The notes under the pieces were generated by a model, which worked only from the letters and a program-made list of their open reading frames with translations, ran no database searches and was not told the origin of the DNA. 64,000 bases of DNA. It comes from Algisphaera sp039180025 (GTDB lineage Bacteria; Planctomycetota; Phycisphaerae; Phycisphaerales; Phycisphaeraceae). The translations under genes and the position numbers were made by a program. The stretch spans positions 1-64,000 of the forward strand of contig JBCDDZ010000011.1 of the NCBI GenBank assembly GCA_039180025.1, written 5' to 3'. This document shows, in pieces, positions 45,119 to 54,118 of this stretch (position 1 is the first letter of the stretch; each line of letters starts with the position of its first letter).

Positions 45119-46585
45119 GTGACCACAAACCCTGATTCGATAGTAGAACCGCCCCGGGCGGCCGGGGTATCCCCACCTGACCACCACGCGGACGGCCGGG
45201 GTATCCCCGCGCCCGCGGATCCGGTGGTCGAGCTGGGCGGGAAACTCGCGGGGCTGTCGCTGGGGCGTCAGGTGGCGGTACTCGCGGTCTGGCCGTTCAT
45301 GCAGCAGGTGCTCAACTGGTTCGTCACCGCGGTGGACACGGCGGTGGCGGGCCGGCTCTCGACCGAGGCGACCAACGCGATCGGGGTCGCGGCGTATATC
45401 GGCTGGCTGCTGGGGCTGCTGAGCATGGCGGTGGGCGCGGGCGGCGGGGCGCTGATCGCCCGGGCGGTGGGCGGCCGGAACCGCGGGCTGGCCAACGCGG
45501 GGCTGGGGCAGGCGTTGTTGCTGGCGGTGGGCTGGGGGGTATTGGTGGGCGCGGTGATCTACACACTCGCGGGGGTGATCGGCCGGGCGGCGGGGCTGGG
45601 CGACGAGAGCCTCATGCTGGCCACCACCTATTTACGAATCCTGGCGGTGGCGGCCCCCATGGTGGGGGTGCTGTTTGTCGGGGGGATGGCGCTGTCGGCG
45701 GCGGGGGACACGCGGAGCCCGTTCTGGGTCATGGTGGGGGTCAACGGCGTCAACGTGGCGCTGACCCTGACCCTGGTGGCGTGGGGGTACGGCGTCGCGG
45801 GGATCGCGGTGGGCACCGCGATCGCCTGGTGCGTCGGCGCCGTGATCACGCTGGCGGTGTTGGTCCGGCCACACGGCCCGATCCGGCTGCGTCGGCATCG
45901 GCTCCGGCCGCATATACAAACGATCCGGCGGATCGTCCGGGTGGCATTGCCGAACCTGGTGGACCGGTTCGGGCATTGGCTGGGCAACTTCGCCGTGCTG
46001 ATGATCGTCGGGTACATCGCGGTGAAAGACCTGGGCGGAGAGGGCGCCGCACTGCAGGGGGCGCACATCGTGGCGATCCGCATCGAGGCGATCAGCTTCC
46101 TGCCGGGCATGGCGTTCGGCGTGGCGGCGGCGACCCTGGCCGGGCAGTACCTGGGCGCGGGCAGCCCGGCGTTGGCCCGGCGGGCGGTGGTGTACTGCTG
46201 GACCGTCGGGGCGGGGCTGATGACGCTGGTGGGCGTCACCTTTGTGGCGGTGCCGGGCCTGTGGGTCCGGCTGATGACCGATCTGCCGGCTCTCCTAGAG
46301 GTGAGCCCCGAGCTGGTCCGAATGTGCGGCTGGATCCAGGTCTTTTTCGGGAGCTACCTGATCCTGAGCGAGGCGATGCGCGGGGCCGGGGACACACGCT
46401 GGCCCATGATCCTGTCCAACGCGTCGACCTGGGCGGTCCGGCTGCCGGCGGTGTTTTTCCTGGGCGTGTGGCTGGAACTTGGCATCACCGGGGTCTGGCT
46501 GGGGCTCTGCGCCGAATTGACCGTGCGGGGCGTTATTTTCACCGCCCGGTTCCTGCACGGCGGGTGGCTCAAGGTCAAGGTGTAG
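45119..46585 (+). CDS. MATE family efflux transporter
   Basis: 488 residues with 12 membrane helices in two bundles of six, as in MATE (NorM/DinF) transporters, which exchange cations for drugs or metabolites. Seen: QQVLNWFVTAVDTAVAGRLS in helix 1 and YLILSEAMRGAGDTRWPMIL in helix 10. The GTG at 45119 is preferred over TTG 45080 as the first residues (TTNPDSIVEPPRAAG) are dispensable either way. The 40-residue N-terminal extension before helix 1 is longer than usual. Downstream is a gene-free, A/T-rich stretch. Confidence 0.9.
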   Translation: MTTNPDSIVEPPRAAGVSPPDHHADGRGIPAPADPVVELGGKLAGLSLGRQVAVLAVWPFMQQVLNWFVTAVDTAVAGRLSTEATNAIGVAAYIGWLLGLLSMAVGAGGGALIARAVGGRNRGLANAGLGQALLLAVGWGVLVGAVIYTLAGVIGRAAGLGDESLMLATTYLRILAVAAPMVGVLFVGGMALSAAGDTRSPFWVMVGVNGVNVALTLTLVAWGYGVAGIAVGTAIAWCVGAVITLAVLVRPHGPIRLRRHRLRPHIQTIRRIVRVALPNLVDRFGHWLGNFAVLMIVGYIAVKDLGGEGAALQGAHIVAIRIEAISFLPGMAFGVAAATLAGQYLGAGSPALARRAVVYCWTVGAGLMTLVGVTFVAVPGLWVRLMTDLPALLEVSPELVRMCGWIQVFFGSYLILSEAMRGAGDTRWPMILSNASTWAVRLPAVFFLGVWLELGITGVWLGLCAELTVRGVIFTARFLHGGWLKVKV

Positions 46586-46965
46586 CCGCCCGACGGGTGC
46601 CGGATCATTCTTTAGGCCCCTCAAGGCCCGGCCGTCGGTGAAACGGATCGGTCGCCCCTTTCAACATACGGGATGAGCTCAGCGGTTCTCCCGGCGGCTG
46701 ATTTCTCTGAAACAGCACCCTTTAGGCAAAGAAAAAAGGCCCGGCTGAAACCGAAGTTCCAAGCCGAGCCCTTCCGGGGGCGTATTTGACTCTTTAGATT
46801 ATATCAGATTCGGCAGACAGGCAAGTCCACTGATCTATGGAATTCACAATAAATACTTTTCTAAAACAAGCGAACCTTTATCAATATACAACAGCCAAAT
46901 TTTTGCTATCGCGACTCAAAATAAGTGTTTTCCATTAGCTTGTCAAGCCGTTCTTTTCAGAAATC
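46586..46965. other. intergenic region with A/T-rich stretch
   Basis: 380 bases without a gene. From about 46790 to 46960 it is much richer in A and T than the surrounding DNA. It contains the terminator at 46728-46770, which closes the leftward RNase HII-like transcript after a long 3' untranslated tail. Confidence 0.6.
46728..46770 (-). terminator. intrinsic terminator on the minus strand
   Basis: On the minus strand GGCTCGGCT (46770-46762) pairs with AGCCGGGCC (46746-46738) with one G-U pair, then TTTTTTCTTT. It points away from the RNase HII-like gene, whose stop codon is about 200 bases upstream of it. Confidence 0.75.
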
Positions 46966-47973
46966 TTAGGCGTGCCGCCGCAAAGCCTGCCCCGATACGC
47001 CCAATCGGGGGAGGTGGGGCTGAATCGCTTGCCAAAAGCGTTTGGCGTCGCTGCCGTAACCCGCGGTCGGCGCGACCTCGGGGGCGTGGCGAGAGAAATA
47101 CGTGTTGAACCGGTGCATCAGCAGTTCGCGGTTGTACTTCGCGAGCATCGACGCCAGCGCGACGGGCATGTGCCCCGACTCGGCCTGCGTCTGAAAGTGC
47201 ACGGTCATCGCACGAGCGGCGCCGGCCGAGCCCGTCGCCCCCGGCTCTTCGATAACGTATGCCGAGGCTTCGGGCGATTCACGGAGGATCGCCACGGAAC
47301 AACCCTCGAAATTCATCGCCAAGAGATCGCGGTACCGCATCCGCCCCGATTGACGATCCACCACCACCACCGGCCGGTGTTCGCCGTAGCCGTTCCAGAC
47401 GTGCCGCAGATGCTGGGCGATGAACGTGAAGTTCACGGCGGCTTTGCTCCTGGTCGCGTCAACCATGCGGTTGAACCGGTCTTCCAGCACCACCGCGGTC
47501 CCCAGGTCGGCCACCTCGACCCCGATCCGCCGGCAGGTCTGGCTCAGCATCGACCGCGCCACCGCCAACTCCCCCGCGTCGACCGCGCACGGCAATTCCG
47601 CCCAGGCCCCCGCCACCGCCACCGTGTACCACGGCAGCCCCCGCAGAGACCGGTGCGACGATTCACCCATCGCGTCCAGCCACTCCCCCACATCCTTCAT
47701 CTCCACCCCCGCCAACGACGCGAACGCCAGACACCCCATCTCCAGGTGCTTGATCCCCGCGGCTTTGGTTTTTAATTTTTTCGAGTCGTTGACCACGACC
47801 CGCCCTTTTCGCCCCGAAAGCGTCCGGCAGACCGCCCGGCTCAGCCGCGACCACAATTCCGGCAACTCCGCCGTCGAGCTTAGTTTAGGCACCCGCATCA
47901 CGCACCGCCCGACGGTCATCGGCCCGAACGCCGGGCCGTACCCCGCTTCGTCGATCCCCGCGTATACGAGCAT
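46966..47973 (-). CDS. RNase HII-like protein, enlarged
   Basis: 335 residues, against about 200 for RNase HII. The start is typical (MLVYAGIDEAGYGPAFGPMT, with the catalytic Asp-Glu), and later blocks RPVVVVDRQSGRMRYRD and ALASMLAKYNRELLMHRFN correspond to the remaining acidic and helical sites, but the ASxxAK block ends in Asn-Arg-Glu instead of the usual Thr-Arg-Asp. The extra 130 residues are mostly in the middle. The fold suggests it cleaves RNA in RNA-DNA hybrids; the altered fourth acidic site leaves activity uncertain. ATG 47973 gives the correct family start. Confidence 0.7.
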   Translation of the reverse strand: MLVYAGIDEAGYGPAFGPMTVGRCVMRVPKLSSTAELPELWSRLSRAVCRTLSGRKGRVVVNDSKKLKTKAAGIKHLEMGCLAFASLAGVEMKDVGEWLDAMGESSHRSLRGLPWYTVAVAGAWAELPCAVDAGELAVARSMLSQTCRRIGVEVADLGTAVVLEDRFNRMVDATRSKAAVNFTFIAQHLRHVWNGYGEHRPVVVVDRQSGRMRYRDLLAMNFEGCSVAILRESPEASAYVIEEPGATGSAGAARAMTVHFQTQAESGHMPVALASMLAKYNRELLMHRFNTYFSRHAPEVAPTAGYGSDAKRFWQAIQPHLPRLGVSGQALRRHA

Positions 47974-48095
47974 AAATCTTGACCTTATGAGCACTAAAAA
48001 CAGAATAAATCTTCGGCCGCCGCGGTTACACCCGTAGAATGAACCGGTTGAAGCTTGTTCAGCCTCAACCCGGAGATTAACCAAGGAGAACCAAG

Positions 48096-48995
48096 ATGTC
48101 ACGAACCGCCCCCCGCACCATGAAAAACCCCGCCCTGGCCGCGCTCGCCCTCGGCAGCGCCGCGTTCTTCGTCGCCCCCTCGCAGGCCCAGGTCAGGCTC
48201 ATCGATAACGGCGAAAGCCTCAACACCGGCCGCAGCCAGACCGTCGTCGTCACCCAGCGACCGCTCCGCACCCTCGGGGGCCAGGCGGTCCGCGTCGGCC
48301 GGTTCAGCAGCACCAACGACTCGACGTCGATCGGCGTGGTCCGGGCCCGCCGCAACCAACCCATCATCTCCTCGGTCCGACGCGGCACCTATTCCGATAT
48401 CAACCGCTCGGACCGCTCGGACCGCTGGTATCAGCGTGAGCTTGCGCTTGGCCGTATCGCGACCCCCTTCCAACGCAACCAGGACCTGTCCATCGGCGTC
48501 GTCCGCGCTTTCCGGAACGACGACCCGATCGTCCGCCTCTCCCCGCAGACCTTCACAAACCCCAACGCCGCCAATGTCCCGGGGGCCAACACCGTCAACG
48601 GCCCCGTCACCGTCGGCCCGAGCTTCGCCTCCCCCCCCCAGGCCGGCGACGCCGATATCTACGCCGTCACCCGGGTCGAACTCCCCGAAGCCGACCGCGA
48701 CAACGCCTGGGCCCTCTTCGATCAGGGCTTCTACCGTGAAGCCGCCACCCGCTTCACCGGCGACGACCCTGTCAGCCAGACCGGGGCCGCCCTGGCTGCC
48801 GCCCTCTCCGGCGACCTCAACGGCGCCGCCCAACTGATGCCCGCCACCCCGCAAGTCCCCGTGGACACCGTGCTCCAGCCCGCGACCCGCCAACGTATCG
48901 AGCAGACCCGGCGGTTCCTCTACAGCGATAACGCCACGATGCAGTCGGCCCTCCAAAGTATCCTCGACACTACCGCACCGGCCGACGCCGTGTAA
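48096..48995 (+). CDS. secreted protein of unknown function
   Basis: 299 residues. A signal peptide (NPALAALALGSAAFFVAPSQ, cut near AQA) leads a domain rich in Ser, Arg and Asn (SIGVVRARRNQP and SIGVVRAFRNDDP are an internal repeat) and a helical C-terminus with a tetratricopeptide-like feel (NAWALFDQGFYREAATRF). The ribosome binding site AAGGAGA is ideal. A strong terminator follows. Composition resembles the larger secreted protein at 32982. Confidence 0.75.
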   Translation: MSRTAPRTMKNPALAALALGSAAFFVAPSQAQVRLIDNGESLNTGRSQTVVVTQRPLRTLGGQAVRVGRFSSTNDSTSIGVVRARRNQPIISSVRRGTYSDINRSDRSDRWYQRELALGRIATPFQRNQDLSIGVVRAFRNDDPIVRLSPQTFTNPNAANVPGANTVNGPVTVGPSFASPPQAGDADIYAVTRVELPEADRDNAWALFDQGFYREAATRFTGDDPVSQTGAALAAALSGDLNGAAQLMPATPQVPVDTVLQPATRQRIEQTRRFLYSDNATMQSALQSILDTTAPADAV

Positions 48996-49030
48996 TCATC
49001 GCCCCACTTGTTTCTTCACCCTTACCCTGA

Positions 49031-49068
49031 ACGCCCCGACCGCCCCACGCGGACGGGGCGTTTTCTTT
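49031..49068 (+). terminator. intrinsic terminator
   Basis: ACGCCCCG (49031-49038) pairs with CGGGGCGT (49054-49061), followed by TTTCTTT. It lies 35 bases past the stop of the secreted protein gene. Confidence 0.85.
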
Positions 49069-49134
49069 AGGGCTCCCGCACGATCGCCCCACCGCGGCTC
49101 GCGAGCCATGCCAAGGCCCACGCGGGCCGAGGCG

Positions 49135-49773
49135 CTACCGGCCCTGTTCATGGCGCTCGGCGAGCCGCCGCAGCGCGTCCCGCCACCTCGCTTCGAGGTC
49201 ACGCTGCGCCTCGCGCGGCGGCAGGTCTTCCCGCACGTGCAGCGCCTCGCCGTACGCCACCGTGAACCGCGACCGCCGCGTAGGTAGCCACGCCGCCGGC
49301 CGCGTCATCCGATGCGAATCCAGCACCACCGCCGGCAACACCGGTACCCCCGCCAGCCGAGCCACCCGGCCCAGCCCCGCCCGGTGCGTCCCCCCCCGCG
49401 TCACCGACTCGGCCTCGGGGGTGATCCGGCCCTCGGGAAACATGCACACCACCCGGCCCGCCCGCAGACGCGACACGATCGTCCGCACCGCCGCCGCGTC
49501 GACCCGGCCCCGGTCCAGCGTAATCGTGTTGAACCGCCGGTAGAACGCGCCGACCACCGGAACCCCCATCACCTCGACCACGCTCACAAAATCGATGAGG
49601 CGTGGCGTCGTGTACATCAAAACCGGCACGTCCATCGGGCTCGTGTGGTTGGTCGCCAAGAGGTAGCCGCCCGGACGCTCCGCGTGCTCCCGCCCGACGA
49701 CCCGGGGCCGTGTCGCCACGTGGCCGATCTGCGAACAGGTCTTCACCACCACGCGGTAAAACAGATCGCTCAC
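49135..49773 (-). CDS. 1-acyl-glycerol-3-phosphate acyltransferase-like protein (PlsC family)
   Basis: 212 residues. The NHTSPMDVPVL box has the His-x4-Asp pair of PlsC-type acyltransferases, and VCMFPEGRITPEAES supplies the FPEG motif for the phosphate of the acceptor. A hydrophobic helix precedes the motif. These enzymes make phosphatidic acid in the inner membrane. The start is GTG 49773, which overlaps the stop of the preceding acyltransferase gene by four bases (GTGA). Confidence 0.85.
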   Translation of the reverse strand: MSDLFYRVVVKTCSQIGHVATRPRVVGREHAERPGGYLLATNHTSPMDVPVLMYTTPRLIDFVSVVEVMGVPVVGAFYRRFNTITLDRGRVDAAAVRTIVSRLRAGRVVCMFPEGRITPEAESVTRGGTHRAGLGRVARLAGVPVLPAVVLDSHRMTRPAAWLPTRRSRFTVAYGEALHVREDLPPREAQRDLEARWRDALRRLAERHEQGR

Positions 49774-50444
49774 GGCCGCGCCCCGTCGGGCAGTTCGAAC
49801 ACCCGGTCCATCGCCCGGTACACGGACCGCAGCGCCTCGGCCAAACGCTCCGCCTCCGCCCGCCGATGTACGCGGCCCGCCACCCCCGCCCCGCGCTCGC
49901 CGAACCGCAGCGCCGGCCCCAACCCCAGCCACAACCGCCCCCGCCTTAGCGGAAGCCACGGCGTCACCCGCCGAAACTGCTCGCTGTTGAGCACCACGCA
50001 AGGCACCACCGGGACCCCGCCACGCCGAGCCAGCAGCACCGCCCCGGCCTTGACCGACGCCCCGCCCAGCACCGACGCCCCGCCCCGTCGGATCTCGCCG
50101 TCCGGAAAGACCCCCAACGTCCGCCCCCGCGCTAAACGGCCCAGCCCCTCCCGGATCCCCGGCAGCGCCGGCCCGAAACGGTCCACCCGTACGCACCCCG
50201 CCCGCTCACACGCCCACCGCGACCACCTGCCTTCGTAAAACGCCTCCCGCGCCATCCAGTCGATCGTCCGGTTCAACAAGGCCCCGATCACCACCGGGTC
50301 GTAGTGGCTCAGGTGCGCCGCCGCCAGGACATACGGCTCGCCCTGCCGCGGCAGGTGCTCTCGGCCAACCAACCCGTACCGAGACGTCCGCCGGAACAGC
50401 CCGTGCGCCGCCCCCACCGAGACTCGGTTGTTCAGCAGGCTCAT
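49770..50444 (-). CDS. 1-acyl-glycerol-3-phosphate acyltransferase-like protein (PlsC family)
   Basis: 224 residues. The HLSHYDPVVIGALLN box gives the His-x4-Asp pair and LGVFPDGEIRRGG the substrate motif (FPDG in place of FPEG). It overlaps the second acyltransferase by four bases, so the two are translated together. ATG 50444 (MSLLNNRVS) is chosen over the upstream 50468. The two enzymes may act in one lipid pathway at successive steps or be duplicates with different acyl preference. Confidence 0.85.
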   Translation of the reverse strand: MSLLNNRVSVGAAHGLFRRTSRYGLVGREHLPRQGEPYVLAAAHLSHYDPVVIGALLNRTIDWMAREAFYEGRWSRWACERAGCVRVDRFGPALPGIREGLGRLARGRTLGVFPDGEIRRGGASVLGGASVKAGAVLLARRGGVPVVPCVVLNSEQFRRVTPWLPLRRGRLWLGLGPALRFGERGAGVAGRVHRRAEAERLAEALRSVYRAMDRVFELPDGARP

Positions 50445-50585
50445 ACCCCGGAGTGTCGCACACACCACAGGTTTTTGCAGCCACCCCGGCCGTGATCCAT
50501 TCCGCCCCGAGTCATCGATCCGCAGATGCCCCCGGCGACTCGCCGCGCGCTAAATCCCCAAAAGCTCTGGACGGCGTGTAATCGC

Positions 50586-51425
50586 TCAACCCTCGCGGTA
50601 CAGCACCGGATTCTTCGCGTCTGCCATCACCTCACCCACCCGCGTCGACGGCGACCACATCTCGTGGTCGCACCGCTGGTTCTTGTTACGCGCCTCGGCG
50701 AGTTTCATCTGCTCATCCATGTAGATCACGGTGTGGACCTTGCGCGGCGCGTTGGTCGTGTTGCCGCCGGCCCGATGCAAGGTCCAGCCGTAGTGGAAGC
50801 TGACCTCGCCGAGGTCGTACGGCTCGAACACCTCCACGATCTTGTGTTTCTTGATCTCCGCCGCGATCTGCCGTTCGGACTCGTCGGAGATCGCCATCTC
50901 CCGGCCGATATGCTTGAGGTGGCTTCCGCGGCCGAAGCACAGCGGGCCCATCTCCAGCGGCACCGCCTGCAGCGGGACCCACGCGGTCACCGATTTCGCC
51001 GAGTTCATCGGCCAGTACTGCTGGTCGACGTGCCAGGGCGTGAACCCGCCGGCAGGCTCTTTGTAGAGCGCTTGGTCGTGGTACAGCCGCACGCCCGACA
51101 CGCCGAGCAACTGCGTCGCGAGGTGGCCAAGCCGTCGGCTGAAAGAGAACCGCCGCACGGTGTCGCTGTGCTCCCAGAGGTTGCCGACCTGGATAAAGGC
51201 ACGGTCGTAAGTGGTTTTTTGGGCATCGTTGAGATCTTTCTTGGGGTTAAGCTCAAACGTGAGGCGGGTGATCTCCTCGCCGTAGTGGGCCAGGGTATCG
51301 GCGTCCAAGACGTCTTTGAGTTTGATGAAGCCGTCCTCGCGGAACCGCTGGACCTGGGCGTCGGTCAAGTCGTAAGAGGCGTCGAGCGTGGGCGAAACGA
51401 ACCGATCGGCGGCGGGCGTATTCAT
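50586..51425 (-). CDS. phytanoyl-CoA dioxygenase family protein
   Basis: 279 residues. PhyH-type Fe(II)/2-oxoglutarate oxygenases share the HxD...H facial triad: FTPWHVDQQYWPM carries His and Asp, and FHYGWTLHRAGGNTT the distal His; the Arg that binds 2-oxoglutarate follows. Substrate unknown. Planctomycete genomes often carry many such genes beside AraC regulators. It is transcribed away from an AraC gene from a shared 226-base upstream region. Confidence 0.88.
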   Translation of the reverse strand: MNTPAADRFVSPTLDASYDLTDAQVQRFREDGFIKLKDVLDADTLAHYGEEITRLTFELNPKKDLNDAQKTTYDRAFIQVGNLWEHSDTVRRFSFSRRLGHLATQLLGVSGVRLYHDQALYKEPAGGFTPWHVDQQYWPMNSAKSVTAWVPLQAVPLEMGPLCFGRGSHLKHIGREMAISDESERQIAAEIKKHKIVEVFEPYDLGEVSFHYGWTLHRAGGNTTNAPRKVHTVIYMDEQMKLAEARNKNQRCDHEMWSPSTRVGEVMADAKNPVLYREG

Positions 51426-51651
51426 CGAAATAGCTTTCGGTTAAAGAGTCGGTCAACGGGTGGGGTCACGAATACCGCCGCGACTGCGGCGTCGTGCCGG
51501 GGCGACCGCGGATCGCCACGCGGCGAACTATCGGTCCGTCAGAATGCCAAGCAGAGCGGAGTAGAACTAGCCCATAAATCGCATAAATTGATACTATTTT
51601 GATCTTGCCGGCTTGATTCTCAATTATCTATGATGATCTAATACCGATTTT
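51426..51651. promoter_or_regulatory. divergent promoter region, PhyH / AraC
   Basis: 226 bases, markedly A/T-rich from 51570 on. Two copies of CATAAAT (51573-51579 and 51582-51588) are spaced by one helical turn less one base and could be AraC-type operator half sites. This is a guess based on spacing. Confidence 0.4.
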
Positions 51652-52515
51652 ATGCAGCCGACCCTCGAAACCATCCCGCCTCAGGACGACGCGTCGTTCG
51701 TCTGCCGCCGGTTCGGCGACGCGACGTTCGACTACGGTTGGCACTTCCACCCGGAGATAGAACTGACCCTGATCGTGTCGGGGCAGGGATTGCGGTATGT
51801 CGGAAACAGTATTGAAGCCTTCGAACTCGGCGATCTGGTGCTGCTGGGGGCGAACCTGCCGCACTCGTGGCACAGCGCCGAGGCGGACCGGGGCCGGTGC
51901 GAAGCAGTGGTGGTGCAGTTTGATCCGTCGACGTGGGGATCAGGATTGTTGGGGTCGCCGGAGGGGTCGGCGGTGGCGGACCTGCTGCGGCGGGCCGAGC
52001 GGGGGCTGGCGTTCGCCGCGTCGTCGCCGAATCACGGCGTGAAGCCGCCGCGGCAGCGCATGCTCGAACTGGTCGCGCAGCGGGGCTGGGCCCGGCTGAC
52101 GGGGCTGCTGGAACTGCTCGGCTCGCTGGCCGAGACAGACGAAGCAAGCCGAACGCTGTCGGCCCCCGCCCACGCCCTGCCGCCCCGGGCCGACGACCAG
52201 CGGCGGATCGACCGGGTCTGCCGCCTGCTCGCCGAGCGGTACGCCGGGCCGCTGACCCAGGCCGAGGCCGCCGCGTCGGTCCACCTCAGCCCCGGGGCGT
52301 TCAGCCGGTTCTTCAAACGCACCACCGGCCGCACGTTCGTCGCCCACCTCCACGAGCTGCGCATCGCCGACGCCTGCCGCCGCCTCGGCCAGACCGACGC
52401 GCCGGTCACCGACATCTGTTTTGCTTGTGGCTTCGAGAACGTGTCGAACTTCAATCGTGTGTTCCGACGACTCCGCGGCGTGAGCCCCCGTACCTACCGC
52501 CGATCGCTCGGTTAA
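51652..52515 (+). CDS. AraC family transcriptional regulator
   Basis: 287 residues. An N-terminal cupin sensor (FDYGWHFHPEIELTLIVSGQ then GDLVLLGANLPHSW) and a C-terminal pair of helix-turn-helix motifs (AEAAASVHLSPGAFSRFFKR and VTDICFACGFENVSNFNRVF, ending PRTYRRS) are textbook AraC/XylS. The cupin probably binds a sugar-like or oxidised metabolite. It is divergent from the PhyH gene, which it likely controls. No obvious Shine-Dalgarno precedes ATG 51652. Confidence 0.93.
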   Translation: MQPTLETIPPQDDASFVCRRFGDATFDYGWHFHPEIELTLIVSGQGLRYVGNSIEAFELGDLVLLGANLPHSWHSAEADRGRCEAVVVQFDPSTWGSGLLGSPEGSAVADLLRRAERGLAFAASSPNHGVKPPRQRMLELVAQRGWARLTGLLELLGSLAETDEASRTLSAPAHALPPRADDQRRIDRVCRLLAERYAGPLTQAEAAASVHLSPGAFSRFFKRTTGRTFVAHLHELRIADACRRLGQTDAPVTDICFACGFENVSNFNRVFRRLRGVSPRTYRRSLG

Positions 52516-52606
52516 CGTATTGGGGCGGCCGCCACCGCACCGTAAACGCCGAGTGGCCTCCCGATGCCCATCCCATTTTCGCCGGCCCCGACGAATGGCT
52601 TCCGCT

Positions 52607-53995
52607 TTATCCCCGCAGCGGCATCAACGCGTCGGCCAGCCGCAGCCGCATCGCCTGCACCCGCCGGTCGATCTCTTTCCGGTCGCCCGCACCCCGCCGC
52701 GCGACGAGATTCACCCGCTCCTCAGGGTCCGACACCAGGTCGTACAGCCCCAAGCATCGCCGGTCTGTCGTGCGAAACACGGCCTTGAACCGCTCGGTTT
52801 CGACCAGCAGCCGGTCGTGAAACTCGGACAGGTTCGCCGCGGGCGTCGGCAGCGCCGGCTCGCCATGAAACAGCGGCAGCAAGCTCCGGCCCGCTAGCCG
52901 CTCCGGCGTGTCCACCCCACCCAGATGCGCCACCGTCGGCGCGACGTCCGCCACACCGAACAGCCCATCCGGGAACGCTTTGGTCGGCCTTGCGGCAGCT
53001 CTCACATTCCGTTTCTGTCCTTCCGGGGTCGGGCTGATGATCATCGGCACCTCCAGGGCCGCGGCCAGAAACGAGCGGTGGCCGATCAACCCGTGTTCAC
53101 CGAGAAGTTGGCCCCGATCTGACGTCAACACGGTCCAATTCCGCGCCGCGTCGTCCCGTGCCGCCAGCGCTTCGTTTAGCCGCCCGAGGCCGTGATCGAT
53201 CAAGCTCACCCGGCCGAGGTAGTCGGCCCGAATGCGAGCGATCTGGTGCGCTTCAAGCCGCTGCAGTACCGCCCGCGGCAACTCTGGGTCTGTCAACGCA
53301 TCAAGCCGGTCCAGCTTCGCCGGGACAAAGTTTTTCGCGAGGCCGGCCGTCTCGACCACCCCGTCGTAATACATCGGCGGCGGCAGGTCATTACCCGGAC
53401 CCGAGAACACGACGAACAGCGCCCACGGCTTGTTGTCGGGCATCCGCCCGAGCGCCTCGTAACCCTGCGCGGCAATAAACCCGTCGATGTCCTCGTCTGG
53501 TTCGAGCAGCAGTCGATCCGGCGCTAGCGGTCCGGTCCGCCTCCGCTGACGCCGCTGCTGGACCAGCGCCGAGGCGTGCCCCCGCGCCCGCGCCGCCGCG
53601 GTGTACCAGCACCGGTGCGGCGCGGGGTCGAGGTGCGCGACGCCCTCGGTGATAAACGACTCGTCGAGCATGCCCGCGAACGACCCGACCTCGCCCACCC
53701 CCACCGTGTGGTACCCCGCGTCGCTGAGCCACGCCGGCAACCCGTCGCGCAGCGGCGGTACCGCCGCGGTGTCGTCGTCACGCAGTTGACCGTGTTGCCG
53801 AGCGTGCAGCCCCGTGAGCAGGCTCGCCATCCCCCCGGGGTCGGCCGGCGAGGCGCTGGTTAAGACCAGCCGGACCCCTCGCCCCGCCAACTCGACCATG
53901 TGCGGCGTCGGCAGCGGCCACTCCCGCTCGTCCGACAGCGCGTCGCTCCGCAAGCCGTGGGCGAGCACAATCAATAAATTCCGTCGCTGACGCAT
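52607..53995 (-). CDS. sulfatase-fold protein lacking the catalytic signature
   Basis: 462 residues with the alkaline phosphatase/sulfatase layout: N-terminal strand NLLIVLAHGLRSDAL, PADPGGMASLLTGLHARQHG in the place of the sulfatase signature, mid-region RRVSLIDHGLGRLNEAL-like helix and TVLTSDRGQLLGEHGLIGHR near the C-terminal third. The usual Asp-Asp after the first strand is Ala-His, the Cys/Ser of CxPSR is Asp (DPGGM), and the late TSDHGE His is Arg. So a formylglycine cannot form and at least one metal site is broken. A non-catalytic role, or another reaction, is likely. GGAG precedes the ATG at 53995. Confidence 0.75.
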   Translation of the reverse strand: MRQRRNLLIVLAHGLRSDALSDEREWPLPTPHMVELAGRGVRLVLTSASPADPGGMASLLTGLHARQHGQLRDDDTAAVPPLRDGLPAWLSDAGYHTVGVGEVGSFAGMLDESFITEGVAHLDPAPHRCWYTAAARARGHASALVQQRRQRRRTGPLAPDRLLLEPDEDIDGFIAAQGYEALGRMPDNKPWALFVVFSGPGNDLPPPMYYDGVVETAGLAKNFVPAKLDRLDALTDPELPRAVLQRLEAHQIARIRADYLGRVSLIDHGLGRLNEALAARDDAARNWTVLTSDRGQLLGEHGLIGHRSFLAAALEVPMIISPTPEGQKRNVRAAARPTKAFPDGLFGVADVAPTVAHLGGVDTPERLAGRSLLPLFHGEPALPTPAANLSEFHDRLLVETERFKAVFRTTDRRCLGLYDLVSDPEERVNLVARRGAGDRKEIDRRVQAMRLRLADALMPLRG

Positions 53996-54118
53996 CAAAC
54001 TCCGATCCCGTGTGGACCCCACCGAACCCCACCCCGGAGAACTATGCCCGCGCTTCCGGAAAATGCCATCGGAAATCCCCCGCTATTTTTCCCTGCCGCC
54101 CGCTACACTGTCTGCCCC

